A DNA stretch of 64,000 nucleotides. Origin: Lethocerus indicus. Taxonomy: Eukaryota; Arthropoda; Insecta; Hemiptera; Belostomatidae. A program made the translations under genes and the position numbers. Positions 1 through 12,700 of the stretch are shown here, in pieces. The notes beneath the pieces were generated by a model that searched no databases, was not told the origin of the DNA, and saw nothing but the letters and a program-made list of their open reading frames with translations. The stretch spans positions 9,548,001-9,612,000 of the forward strand of contig JACDQD010000103.1 of the NCBI GenBank assembly GCA_019843655.1. The letters are read 5' to 3'. The stretch's first letter is position 1; every line of letters starts with the position of its first letter.

Positions 1-2265
1 ATAAAACGTTAATAACTTCGGCAATTAATTCTCATTTGCGGTATTGTCGATTTTTAAATTTACACATCTTCAAACGATTCGAGCCTTAAGTCAACAGAGT
101 AGCTCTATAAATTTAATTACAACCTAGATTTCTTAATATTATAGTTTATTTTAATCTAACTAACAACCTCAAACTATCGGCACCATCGAGGTCTTATAGT
201 CGGTTGTGACTGATTTATTGTTTACACTTATTTTTTTGTTAGAGTAGATACAGAAAACCTCATTTACGGTCTATCATATCCAAATTGTCCACTTTTTTTC
301 AGTCCACGCAGTAATGGGAACAGACAATTTTATTAAAGTACATTATAAAGTTTACCATTAGGCTTAGTGTTATTTTTACGACCGACTATTAATGAAATAT
401 TTATAGAACTGTTGAATCAGAGTATTCAGACTATTTGGGAACAGTTGGTGTGTAATAATGAGAAGTGAGCGGAGCGTTTTGCGCCTATAAATCAATAATG
501 GGCGATTGTAAACCAGGCCGTCTCTTTTATAACACGGCCTCTTTCATTTCCTCCCGTCACACAATATATACGACCAATCGATCGGCAAATGACCGAAAGG
601 GGAATTTATAAATTGTTGCAGCGATTTACCGAGAAAAAAACTCCAATTTGAATCTTTAAATAATAAAGAGGGCAGTTATATAGAGATAAGGGCGGAGTTG
701 GGGAATAAAATAAGAGCTGAATTTAAAAATGAATTATCCCAGGTGACGCCGTCAGTCCCGGTATTAGTGCCGCGAAAACTTTTCAGCCACAGCGGCTAAA
801 GTTTTACACCGCCGACACGAGATAAACAATGTTTATGAAAGTTTCAGAATTTTATACGCTTCCCAACTTATTGTCCTTCCGCTAAACCGGGTCACAAGGA
901 CTTACAGCAACATATATTACCCTTTTGTTGGGAAAGTAAAATTTCATTTTTTTTCTGCCCACGGGGGCAGGGGGCAGGCAGAAAGGTCGACAAAACTATC
1001 CCAATACGACTTATACCGGAAAAAGAAGGATAGTCAAAAATAAAAAAAACCATCTAATATTTCGGTCTAAAATATTATTTAATAATTATTTCTGCTATAT
1101 AATTTCTAATTAACGGCATGAAATTTAGTGGCCATTGTATTTATATAATAAATAACTAGGTCCAGGTAGGATATATATTACTTTAGGCGGATCAGATTCT
1201 ATTTATAACCGGCCTATCGTTTAAAAGGCCACCGGGCCTAGAGGCAAGCAGGTAAGCCGCGCAGGGTACGGTCGGGTTCGGATTAGATAATTGGCCCTAA
1301 AAACTGGGCTGTCGGGGGCCCCGAGTTAATCCCAAGTCTGTATATGTCGGCCGGCGGCCGCGTCCATAAAGGGAACACCGCCGGCCACAAAATTAAACTC
1401 TCCCCCACCGCTCGGAATTAACGGCGTCCCCCAATTGCTTTTCCCTTCCCGGCGCTCTGAAGATTTTCAAAACCCTTTTTCCGTACAAACCCCCTTTTTT
1501 GCCCCGTTATCTATGCTGGAGAAATATCTTACCCTCAAATGTAGGGGGAGCAACAGATTCCTATTATTCCGTAGACAAATCATAAAACATAGCACTAATC
1601 ATAAAATTATCCTATCCTCTCCAATAACGTTGATGTATATCATCCTTCACACACCTGCGTCTTAGAACCTCGCCACATTAAGTTATGAATAAACATTAAA
1701 ATAATGTACCGAGGAATACCCTGATGTATAAGTACTTTTATGACAGAACAAACGGGCTCGATATATTCCCAAAAATGACCTAATTCATATTTTAAGTAAC
1801 TAGGTTTTCATATAACAGTTGAAATAATAAACGAATTCCATTTTAGTAAAAAAAATGAATGATTTAAAAACAATCCCAGTCAAGATAGTTATTACTGCAT
1901 TTGTCTAGACCGGGGATCGTAATAGTTAACAACGCCTACAAACGTAATTTGCATTCTTGGGATAGTATGTGTACACTATTTTCTATCGGAGTTTTAAACT
2001 CGGAGTCTTATCAGTTCTACGGCGGCAATCTTTCGATTCCCCATTATGCCGGGAGTTGTGGTCAGATTAATAGCATTTGTTGTTATCATCCCTTCCCAAA
2101 TTGGAGCGATTGTTGGGGGGAAAGGTATTTTGAGAATAATGAGACAGGGCTTGAATAGCTGAACAGGTTCTGTTGTTTCGGCCGGTTGTGAGGAAGGTGG
2201 GCGGCGGCGGGGGACGATGGCTTTCTTTCTCTAAAGGTCGGTCGAATCACACTGCCGCCATCGGA
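1..2265. other. Gene-free stretch, no recognised feature
   Basis: AT-rich sequence with a GC-rich island at about 1190-1400 that contains several GGCC and CCGG runs. The open frames here are short, mostly begin at non-ATG codons and match no family I recognise. No tRNA or transposon end was seen. Confidence 0.6.
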
Positions 2266-2309
2266 GGAACAAACTGTAATTGCAAATTAGGGGAGGCCGA
2301 TTAATTTAA
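2266..2309 (+). repeat. Duplicated AATTGC/GATTAA motif block, copy 1
   Basis: A 44-bp block with TGTAATTGCAAATTAG followed by CCGATTAA. A close copy lies about 1.17 kb downstream in the same orientation at 3438-3480. Across the blocks about four of five positions match, with small differences in the spacer. The TAATTG, ATTA and ATTTGC-like words resemble homeodomain and POU core sites, so a regulatory role is possible, but that is inference from motif shape only. Confidence 0.4.
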
Positions 2310-2605
2310 CTTGGTTGCTTGCACTTTCACAGGAAACTTCCAGCTGTAATTTAGGAATGGGACTGGTTGGGGGGTGATCGAATTCCACACGGCGCGGTAT
2401 CACCTATACCAATTCTACATCCAAATTGGAAATAGATTTCGGTTCTAATCTTAGAGGTGTTATGGCCTATATTTTAGTACTTTGAATATAATTTCCCCGT
2501 CGGGTGGTTGTTCGTATCCGCCTAATGGCGGAGGATGAAGATGGGAAGAATTGGAAAAATAGACCGGAATTTTTCGTTTAATTACGGAGTAAAAAACGGT
2601 TTGCA

Positions 2606-2650
2606 TAGCCGCCTCAGGAAGCTGGATTGTTGGTTCGAGTCCAGCCCACC
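2606..2650 (+). other. Isolated B-box/T-arm-like segment
   Basis: The 11-mer GGTTCGAGTCC at 2632-2642 is a perfect pol III B box. The flanking GTTGG and CCAGC form a 5-bp T-arm stem with one G-T pair around a 7-nt loop. No acceptor stem or well-spaced A box is visible upstream: the best A-box-like site ends only about 14 nt before it. This is either a fragment of a tRNA-derived SINE or chance. Confidence 0.2.
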
Positions 2651-3437
2651 GCTAACTTCTCAATTATAAATGATATAAAATAATCATTTGAACCCCCTAC
2701 TCTTTATGTTCCGGATTTATAAAATAACTTATGTGGACGTAAATACTCCCCAGTACATCATCCAATTTACCTGTTAATTTCATGACAGAATCGCGACGAA
2801 GTTTTATTGCTTATTCATATATTTCGTTAAATGTATATCTTCTGAGCTATATATCGGGGACCTCTTTAATCGACGACTTCGAAATTTGCCTTAAAATACT
2901 GCTTCCCTTTAACCTACTCTGAATACTGGCGTTTTGCCACTGGCTTTGAGTTTTCGACCTTCTAACTAACTGCAGTTTAGATCGTAAGCGGTAGTTCAAG
3001 AACAAATTACCGACCCTAATTCTAATGAGTATATTGATTGAAAGTTTCAAAGTGAAGAGCTCACTAGCTCCAGTCTGCTCATTAGAAAACTTGAAATTAT
3101 TGGAAATAGTTTAACTAGATTGATTATTATTTTAAGAACGACTGACTAGAACTATTGTAATTTTAAACCTATTTGAAATATGGTGGCGGTTTTTCTCATG
3201 CGTGGGGTTTTCTTCAGGGAAAAATATTTCTTATATGAAATTCATATTAGACCCCCCTTTCCTAGGGTTGTTTTCAGGTTAAATAAAGCAAAAAGTAACA
3301 ATTTCCTATTTACGATACAACAGCACCATTTCTGGCTATGTGCCGACAAACAACTTGGTTGGAAATCCTTAATGTGGGGGTTATTTAGGCTCGATTTAAT
3401 AGCGGATAGCGTTTGGAGGGGCATATCGGTGGCCGGG

Positions 3438-3481
3438 GACCAAATTGTAATTGCGAATTAGCAAAACCGATTAACAAGCGC
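3438..3481 (+). repeat. Duplicated AATTGC/GATTAA motif block, copy 2
   Basis: Contains TGTAATTGCGAATTAG and then CCGATTAA, matching the block at 2266-2309. The conserved words are kept while the spacer between them differs (AGGGGAGG against AGCAAAA). That pattern is expected for a duplicated cis-element, but also for an old repeat. Confidence 0.4.
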
Positions 3482-3785
3482 CGGCCCAAACTGGCCCTAA
3501 TGGCCCCGCATGGGTGTTATTTGGGCCCCTTGCACGAGCTGTCCCCGGACCCCGCCCCCGCCTGTCGCCAAATCAAACATTGCGCCAATCTAGTTGTAGA
3601 TCAGGTGTTTACCCACCGACCCCTTTTTCCGCTGTAATTGAGTGATGCCGCTAAATTACTTTTTCCCTTCACAAGGTCCAACTGCGGCACTGCAAATTAC
3701 TCCCTACTTGTCGCCCAATTAGGATTATTAAATTCGAATTGAGTTCGGAAAGTATGCTGCTCCGATTATTTGGTAAAACAGTGTT

Positions 3786-4085
3786 TTTACAGTGAATATT
3801 TTGGATCATGCTAAGTAGAAATCGCGAAGCATTTTCGAATATAGGAACTAACATGTCGATGAAGACATATTGAAAATATTTATAGTATTCCACAAAAGAT
3901 CATACTTAGTTCATATGAAATATCACCCGAATATTTTATAGTGTACATTTTAGATTATTCTAGACAGAAATTGCTAAATCTTTTGGGGAAATTGTAAAGT
4001 ATTAAGAATGTGTATTTAAAAATCTGATAGTGTGTCGATGAAGAAATATCGAATATATTTACTAAGCCTATTTCACACTTTTCTA
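3786..4085 (+). repeat. Diverged tandem duplication, unit about 150-170 bp
   Basis: Two adjacent units can be aligned: about 3790-3897 and 3941-4080. Shared landmarks, in the same order, are a GTG-ATTTT-GAT-AT segment, AGAAAT followed by a GC-poor run, and TGTCGATGAAGA-ATAT leading to a TATTCCACA/TATTTCACA end. Divergence is substantial, so the duplication is old. No open frame is shared. Confidence 0.45.
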
Positions 4086-6890
4086 TATGGAACGTTTATA
4101 AAATGCAATAAGGAAAAATAATAAGAAAAACAAACAAGAGGTTTCAGGTCAAATGTATTTATCACGAAAATGAAAACGGTAAATTTCCCCATGCTCGCCT
4201 CTGTATACCATGAGGTTGGCATATATCACATTACTGTCGAAGATACATCGTTTGTTTCATAAGAGGGGTTGGTTGGTGGGTGGCAGGTTGGTGCGCTTCG
4301 ATACGGGGGGCCTGTGGATGTACGCACAGTACAGGGCTCTCTCTGTATAAACAGTGCACCGGTGAGTGAGTGGCCTGAATTTAATAAACGCTTCAAAGCT
4401 GGCTGATATTAAGGCCGGTAATTGGGGCTCGCGGTTTCTCCCAATATTATCCAGTCACTCGGTCCGCCCAAACCGGTAACAATTAAGCAATTAACGCTTG
4501 CACGAAAGTAATTTCAGATATGAACTCTTCATTACAATAACACAAATTAACGGTACGCTATTTTCAAAATCAGCGTTTCGTACTTTCCGGCAGATCTTAT
4601 ATTTGTAACCTCTAGTCAGTGCGAGTCATAAAGTTTACAGTTATTAGTTTACAGCTAGACTAATATTTTAAAATGAGGATACGGATATTGGAGTCAATGC
4701 ACCCCCTGTATAGTTTTTAGCTAGGATTTACTTATTAAACTAGCTCCAGCTTAAAATTATAACACGCATCGATATCTCGATTTCCCAACATCGCTTTGCC
4801 AGAAACTTTATATTTAAAGCATGAGGCTGAATTAGCGTGGGTTGTTGGTGCGGACCGATGTTAGCAATCAGTCGGGATTGAACGTCTTCCAAACCGTTCC
4901 GTCCTTGTCCCGGATTCCGTTTATTTTTTGGCCCTCTTTCGCAATAGAATTCGGCCCCTTGCCTTCGAAAAGGAGCTTCGCCCCGCCCTATTCAACCCCG
5001 ATGTGTTTTCTAAAAGGGAGAGTGTTGTCTCGCATCAACATTTTTGGCACCAGCTCGGGATCCTTTCTTTTCGGACGCCCCGAGTCTTTTCACGCCCTGG
5101 TGCGAAAGCTGGGCCCATTTTAACGAAACATTTATGAAAAGAAAGGTTCGACAAAAGAATTTAAAACGTAGATATTTTAACATTTTTTCCGAAGGAGGGA
5201 CGGTTTTCCCGCGAGAGTTTGAAACACCATCCGATTTTCAATTCCTGCTCATTTTTTTAGCAGAAAGACCGTTTTAAGCTTTTGCCTTGTTAGGAATCTA
5301 ACTGATCTTGAATTCGAAACAATCTTTGAGCGGGAAATGCAGTTCGGAAGAATTTCAATGCTGTAATGCTGTAAAACTAATATATTAGTAGTATGACTAC
5401 ATTAGTTTAAAGTAATTGCTCGTGGGAGATCAGTAACAGTGTATTTACACGGCGGACAGATTACTTCATCTGCAATTTCATTAGTCCGAGAGCTTGGAAT
5501 AAATAGATATATGTAAATTTCTTACTAAAATGTTGAATATTAATTTAATTTGCAATATCTAGTCCGTGCACGGTACAGTATAAATATTGCGGATCTTTTT
5601 TTCATCGAAATTCGGCTTTTATAATCTTGACTCTTTTACAACACGTTTAAAAGAACACTACTGAACCATATGCCAAAAGAATATTTTGCCCATTATTCTA
5701 TCGTTATATAGAGTTAGAGTTACTTCATTTATTTAAATATTTTTCTTGCGAAATAAGCGCAAATTCGAATCGTAAGGAATATTTTTAACGACCCCTGATG
5801 TCCGTAAAATTGTGAATAGTTGATTCCTAATCGTATTGACCTTATCGCGAACTCAATTGCCGACATGACTGTTTGGCGGGCTTATCTTTGTAGTTTGTAG
5901 GGCCGTTTGAATGTGGAAGACATAAGTCGAGAGCCGTAAAGTGATGGCAAACATCTTGGGTCTGAGATCTTTGCGCGGCGACCGCCAAGGTGGTACACAG
6001 TGCCCTTCCACCCGGTATCAACTCAAACAACTTCCCTTTGAGCAGAAGAAGTATCACAACATTCCAAGGCCGATTTAACATCCAGTTCTATTGCTTGGGA
6101 ATATATTGAATGATTTATCCCGTTAAAATTGGCCTGTGGAAAAGGAAGTGCTTTTATAAAAGGAAATTTAAGAAAAAGGGGGCAAGCCAGTGAAGTTCTC
6201 CTCCATTACGCTCTATTCCTTACTAGTGCTACTTCAACTCCAATGTCGCTCCATTGTTTTTCACAGTTGTGGCAATAAAAACAGTTAAATAGAGAAAACA
6301 TCTCTACGATTCATGAAACCACTAACAGTGATTTCAATTATCTGTTGCGGCTGAAGAAGACAGTCCACAAAGAAAGAAGTTAGTATAATAATATATTAGG
6401 CATAAATCTAATAGGTTCTTTTTCTATAACGCTTACAGGCGGAAATCCTGTATTAATCCTTCGATGAATGAAGGGGAATGACCCGCTGAGGCGTTTGCCC
6501 GGCAGATTAGTTCGGCCAGTGCTGCCAACAGGCCTTAACAACTTTCTCAATTTCCGTCCGAAAACTCAAACAGGGCCCCGGCGTTTTTAATTTGACCGCG
6601 GGAGTGAAAGTGAATTCATTTTCGCGAAAAACCCGATTGTTCGTTTTCTCCCTGTTTAGCCGCCAATCCGCGCGAATTAGAACGCCGCAAAAATTACTAC
6701 TTTTCTTTGGGTCAGTAAATGTTACAGGTGCAGAATAATGTAGTTGCAGCTCGAGAGAAAACAACAAATATTATAATAAAACATTGAAAAAATGGTACTT
6801 AGATCATTTCAGAATATTCAAATGTATTTTGATAATCCAGGCCCTCGCGTCCGTTTCTTTATTTAATATGATTTATTGAATTTAATTTCA
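4086..6890. other. Gene-free stretch, no recognised feature
   Basis: AT-rich with GC-richer patches near 4260-4450, 4840-5110 and 5840-6060. Several overlapping open frames of 69-93 codons occur at 4840-5280 and one of 79 codons on the minus strand at 5842-6081. None resembles a known protein and none has convincing splice or start context. No RNA gene or transposon end was recognised. Confidence 0.5.
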
Positions 6891-6892
6891 TG

Positions 6893-7528
6893 TTATGACT
6901 TGGAGAGGCACCATTTTGAATCCTCCTTTACTGTCCTAACAGTTGAGAAAGTTTCGGTCATTAAGACTTTTGGATTAATTCCCGGCAAAATTTTCCTAGA
7001 CTTTGTTCCAAATGAGTGGAAAATCGTCGTCCGGACAATATCCATTAAGCGTCCAACTTTTTTACGTTCCAGATGTAACGTCCGAATCATCAATTTAGCG
7101 CATTCCCTTAGTTTAGAGAGCAAGTTTGAGATTAAAGTAGATTGCGAACTAACTGAATAGTGTTTAAAAGTGCAGGCTGTGAAATTATAAAAATATAGAT
7201 ATGAGTTAGTTTTGAGAGTTATGTTCGAAACTTCATTCAGCTCATTTTTATCCTTCACGTTAAAGGTCAAAATGATATCTCTACAAAAATGGCCTGCAGT
7301 TAACCTTTTCTCTTCCCAATTAAAACAATGACGCTGGGTTATTAAAGTAATCGTAAGAAAAAATGCCAATTGCGCTATATAAGCGACGAAAAACATGATA
7401 TTTGTTTTATTACAGGATAATTTATTACTGAGTTTGTATTTTTTGTATGTAGAAATGCCTCGGCATAGAGAAATCGAATTAATAAAAAGCATTACACCAG
7501 ATTGATAAATAACATGGTGCAATATCAC
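6893..7528 (-). other. Long unrecognised open frame (unproven coding)
   Basis: An uninterrupted minus-strand frame of 211 codons, unusually long for such AT-rich sequence. It opens at a GTG; the first in-frame ATG is about codon 13. The translation contains a hydrophobic stretch around residues 44-64 and a basic C-terminal half with LHLERKKVGRLMDIVRT. I recognise no domain. The opposite strand is also open for 94 codons (6876-7160), which argues that base composition alone could explain the lack of stops. It could be an old transposon fragment, an exon or chance; chance is my first guess. Confidence 0.15.
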
Positions 7529-9560
7529 CTTTAGGTAATTGTATTCCTACCATTAATTAACCCGTCTACGTCACAATCATGTCCAATGAAAATATTAGAC
7601 GTATTTCCAATACATATGTACGAAACGGCTCAAAAGAAATTGGTTTAAGAAAGTTTAAAGTCAGCTTTCATTCTGCGCTCGTCTCTTATAGGTGAACTTA
7701 TTTTCCCCCTAACCGAAGTCCGGTCGGTGGGGGGGAATGCCAAACTTTCCTAACTGGAATGGAAGGCCGATCGGAGGGGATATTGCCCATCGAGTACTCC
7801 ATTAGTAGTTCATCATTTGCTTCATTTCACCCAGCTTTATATTCTCTGAATTCTCTCTAGAGACAGTTTTCAACGGAGAAATCATCCCTCATTTTTAAGT
7901 TAACGATCGCTTATTTGAAGCGGGTTTCAAAGGTATCAAACCCGGATCTTCATTCTATTTAACTTAACCATCAATATTATCATTCTTGTGACGGTTTCAT
8001 ATTATAGAAAATTAAAACATTATATTATGGAAATTTATATGACAATATTTTTAATCGCTTAATTCATCATTATTTCATCAAAATTTAAATTTAATTCCGG
8101 GATTTATTTTTAACGAGACGGCGACAGAAAGGGAAATTCAATTATACGGAGGTGTTGACATTATTGAGGAAGGGCGGTAGAATTTTCAAAGGTCGGCGGG
8201 GTCAAAGTCACATTGGCCAATCAGCCGGGTCTTGTGCCCTATTAAAATGGCATCGTCGGCAAACATCATCAAGTAACATCACGCCGCGTGACCTTAAACG
8301 ACCCAACGATTCACTAATTCAATGACACTGCGATTATTGTGTGAAGAAAATAAAAAAACGACGGCGTTATAAAAATATCCAGAATTGTGGTCCTCAAGAC
8401 TTGAAAATGGACAGGAAGTCCATGGTTATTGCGGTTAATGGACTCGCTGACTTTGTTTCTGTATTTAATTAACATTGTCCCGTTATTAAATTCCTTGATA
8501 ATATTTAGTAAAAATATATACAAGATATACAGGCCAAATACGTGAACCAATGTAGTACAATGTGTTATTCAAATTGGATGAAAATTCATTATTATTATTA
8601 ATTAATTTGCAATATTTCCAACAAAATAACTTCTTATCGTTATACATAAATTCTGTAAATAATTTATTCTGCCATAAGCTACATTCTGCCTTATTCTTAA
8701 GAAAAGAACCATAATTTTTCTAGACAATCTTGAAGGATATTCTCTTTAAAATGAAGTAATGAAAAGCATTTCTAAATTCGATACTGAAAAACAATTCGCA
8801 TGCATTATGCAGTTGAATTAATGCACTGACTTAAGAATAGTGATGTGGTCGTGAAGTAATAGACCCACGTGCCAACTGCTAAATGGATTCCGTTATCGGC
8901 TAAAGGTCTCAGGGCGTCTGAACGGGGAAAACAGAATTCAAATGATTGAAAAACCTTATCCGATCACGAATCTGTTTCCACGTGCGCAGAATAAAAAATT
9001 GATTGCGTGCGCTTTGAAGGGGTAAGAAAGCGCGGGCTTAAGACAGTTACGCATTGCCGAATTCATTTCAATTTCATTCGGGCTGAGAGGACAGAAGTTA
9101 AGAATTTTGTGGGCTTTGGGTTTAAACTCAGAAGAAGTGATAAAGATTCGCAAAATTATTAAAACAAGTCCGAGGAATGTTTTACGGAAAATAAATTTAT
9201 TTCGAATAAACACCTTATTGAAATCGGTAGCACCCTAGTATGTGGTCTCGATAATACTTCCTTAATATGTTTCATTTAATAATTTCAATTTTGCAATTAA
9301 TTCTTACGGAATGGAAAGCGTCCGGCCGCGCGGATCTGACGAAAATAAAGCAACTGAGATTTAAATTACCAATTGGAATTATGAATAATCATCGTGGGAG
9401 GGAGCTGTGTCCCGAGGTATTTGCATACATCTATTCCCGGAAGCGGGTAACAGGATTAGCCGAGTTGCCATTACTTTTTATCTCGGCGGCCGACGGTACC
9501 AACTTTCTTCCAACCTTTCTCTCCGCTACTTCGGAAACTGCTGTCTTCATCTTTCTCTTT
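7529..9560. other. Gene-free stretch, no recognised feature
   Basis: AT-rich sequence with a short ATT-rich run near 8588-8606. Open frames of 78-85 codons on the minus strand (8314-8550, 8956-9213) have no recognisable content. Confidence 0.55.
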
Positions 9561-9566
9561 TATCCT

Positions 9567-9606
9567 TCTCCTCTCTCTCTCTCTCTCTATTCTCTCTCTC
9601 TCTCTG
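9567..9606 (+). repeat. (CT)n microsatellite
   Basis: About 40 bp of CT dinucleotides with one interruption (TATT at about 9588-9591). It sits in a wider pyrimidine-rich region extending to about 9775, where a second run of CTC/CCT triplets occurs at 9736-9775. Frames open through this tract on both strands are compositional artefacts. Confidence 0.85.
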
Positions 9607-9789
9607 CCTCCCCCCGGTGTTGTGTTCGCCGCCCCTTGTTTCTCCTCTCTATCCGCGGGATTAAAATATTACCTTGGCCTTGAAACGATGCCGTCCCAAC
9701 GGCGGGCCGGTTGTTAATTCCGGCAATTTCTCCTTTTTTCCTCCTCCTCCTCCTCATCCACCTCCTTCTCAGTCTGCCTTCAGACACAG

Positions 9790-12700
9790 CCCCGGCCCCG
9801 GTGGGAGTGCTGACCCTTTTTAATAATACATCCTTTTATTAGCCCGGACGACGTCTGGGGTGAAATTGTTCCCTTTACATCTTTCCGCCCGCCCGAGGCC
9901 GAGGGAACCGGGATGGCCCTTAGCATGTTCATTTTTTGTACGATGTCCGAGTAAACTACTTTAGTGAGCTGTTTAATACAGACGGAATAGTAAATAAGCA
10001 GTAACGACTCGTAGTCCATTTATATTTGTCAGTTCCCTAAATATATTTGAAAAATGTCGGTACTACGTCCAAAGAATCGTATCGCCAGTGGTATATACGA
10101 GATCTATGTCCCGGGGTCTAAATAATACCGTGTCGAGAGGACAATGTTTCTATTAACAGTGCCCGAACCGAGCCAAAAATGACAGATATTGTCTTCAGGG
10201 ACAAACAGACAAACTCCACTAGAATTTTTATTAATTAAATATAGTTTGTTGAATGAGTCAGATTTACAATAGAATCTAATGCATGTAAATGTGTAAGTAG
10301 AATTAATTCATGCTCATAAATACCTATGAGTTCTGCCTCCTTTTCTGGGATTCATTTACTTTTGCGTTTATGTACAAAGAAAACCAGTATTCGTTGCCTC
10401 GTTACTGAGGTACCTAAAGGTTTTGCCCACTGAAGTCACCGTAAGTGCCTCATGAACTCAGTGTTCATATTTGAGAACAGTTAGGGGAACTACGATTTAG
10501 ACTGTTGGTACTTATTGATCAATACTTACGTTTAACCATAACATTTTCACGCGTTCTCTTGTTCATAAATAAAATAATAATGAATGTTTCGACAGAGGAC
10601 TCATAAAGAAGGTAGCGGTTTTATGTCTAAAAGCTAAAATATTACAGACTGCTTTTCGTAAAATTTTGACGAGTGGGAACGTTGTGTAATTTTTCCGCCT
10701 GAGGATGTAATCGATACGCTGCATAAACAGCCGAGTTAATGCGGACTAGTCCGAGTTGATACACGGTTTTAGGTTGGTTGTATTAGTTGGGGGCTCATTA
10801 TTTTCACAACTTCAAAATCGGCGCCCGTATCAGAGCCAGGAGAAATTCACTCGTTATTCTTTCTCGGGGGCCCGTCCATTAACATAAATGAATATTCAAA
10901 AGCGGGCCCGCGCAAATTGTGACTCCGCGTACCGAACCGCGTTCGGTTTCTTTCTGAATTTAACAGAAACCCAGTATCGGACGGGAAAATTTCCCGGAGG
11001 TGTATTCGATATTTCTTTATATAAAAATACCGAAATATTTTCCGCATAACGGCAAAAAGGTCTCGGCGGACACGCGAGGGGAAAAAGTTTTCTGGAAACC
11101 TTGCAATGCGGTAGAATCGGGAATAAACGTTGGCCCTTGCGTTACGTCAACTTCCCGCCCCAAACTCCCCGTCATCATAACTGTTACTCTGCGCCCTCCA
11201 GTATTTAGAACAAGCGTGCCGCTAAGCGATACAATTTCCGAACGGAATCGCTTGCATTATGGAATACGTAGCGGAATTATGCAGTACGTCAGCCCTCTGT
11301 ATTCGGCTACAGTCTGCTTTCATTCAAAAAGTCGACTGAAGAATTCCTACAACGCCACTATTTACACAAGAACATTCCGGGCTTAAAGTGACACTTCAAA
11401 TAATATCCGACATGCATATTTCCTCCAAACGAGGTATACCGTTCCGATAGCCCGTCAGCAGGGTTTATTATTGTGCACAAGAGGTTAGGCATACGCCTAT
11501 ATTTCACGGTTTCTTCGCCTTCCGTTTCAACCCTATTCGGTAGTCCCTCCCACCGATCATTTGTTAGTTTCCAACGAACGCAAAACCGCGACGAACCGAA
11601 CCAATTTTCAATGATTAATGGCAGTTACAGAATAAGCGATTTCCAGTCCTCGGGTGAGCGTTATGACCCTGTATAAAGGCGCGCATAAATTCTGAACGGC
11701 TTCTTGCAGTAAAACGTAGTTTTTGTCCACTCCCAGAAATTTATAATATTTCTTTGTTTATGTAAAGGCAGCTGGAGAAAGTTCTCAGTGCCGAAAGTCT
11801 AAATAATTAGATACTTAAATAGAACCAATCTTAAACCTTTTCTTTCAGAATTGTGATCGGTAATTTGGTCCTAGACCGGTTTCGGTTTTTCGCCATCGAC
11901 AGCATTCCGTCAGTGATATTGAGTGAGCCACCGTTGGGTTGCACTATCTATAGTATATTCCAGACCACACGGAACGCCAGATAGGTGCTTAATCCTTTAA
12001 CACCGAAGTGTTAAATGTTTGTTCGGGTTAATTATAACCCTTTGTATAACCGTGATTGTTTCTTTTAACTAAACATAATTACCACCGGGTGTGAATCCTG
12101 TCAAACGGGGCAAACGTAGTTATTGCACTCGGAGTGCTACCTCGGGAAGATCCCAAAGGGGATTCTGGCGTCAAATTAGGGACAGGAGGGTTCGAACGCG
12201 TGAAAAACCTCGAAACTACTTCGCCTCAAAAGCCCTCTGAAAGACGCCAATTGCTCAGCGACAATCGGCCTCTAATTGCTGAGCCGCCAGCGCCAGGAGA
12301 GATCCCGAGGGAATTACGGGAACGGGAGAGTGTGTACAAGGAAGGAGGGAGCATTGTTGCCGTAGCTATTAGGCTGGCTTCAGTAATGACCCTGGCACAA
12401 GGGCCACACTAATAGGTCCGGACCTTAGCGCGTTTTGAAATACTGTCAAGCATCCGTTCCGTCTCCCGCGGACAGAAATCATCTCATTTGTACGCCTATT
12501 CCTATTCTTTTTTTGTAAAAGGTTATTTAATTATTGACTCAAAGCTTGGTGCTCAGTACTGTCTCGTGTCATGCTTTAATATAGGTATATCAAATTTGAT
12601 CTAAAGGGTTTCAGAACCAACTTGATCCAAACTTAACTCGGAATGAATCTGGGGGTGAAGGAAAAGGTCCTGCATTTCCTCTGAATTTTCCTTATCTCCT

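Noticed and set aside
2606..2650. Functional tRNA gene
   Set aside because: A B box and T-arm are present, but there is no acceptor stem, D-arm or properly spaced A box.
5842..6081. 79-codon minus-strand frame in a GC-richer patch, read in both directions
   Set aside because: Both strands looked vaguely protein-like, but no family or conserved motif could be recognised.
9267..9787. Several overlapping open frames around 9.3-9.8 kb
   Set aside because: They run through CT and CCT repeats on both strands and translate to Ser/Leu or Arg/Glu low complexity.
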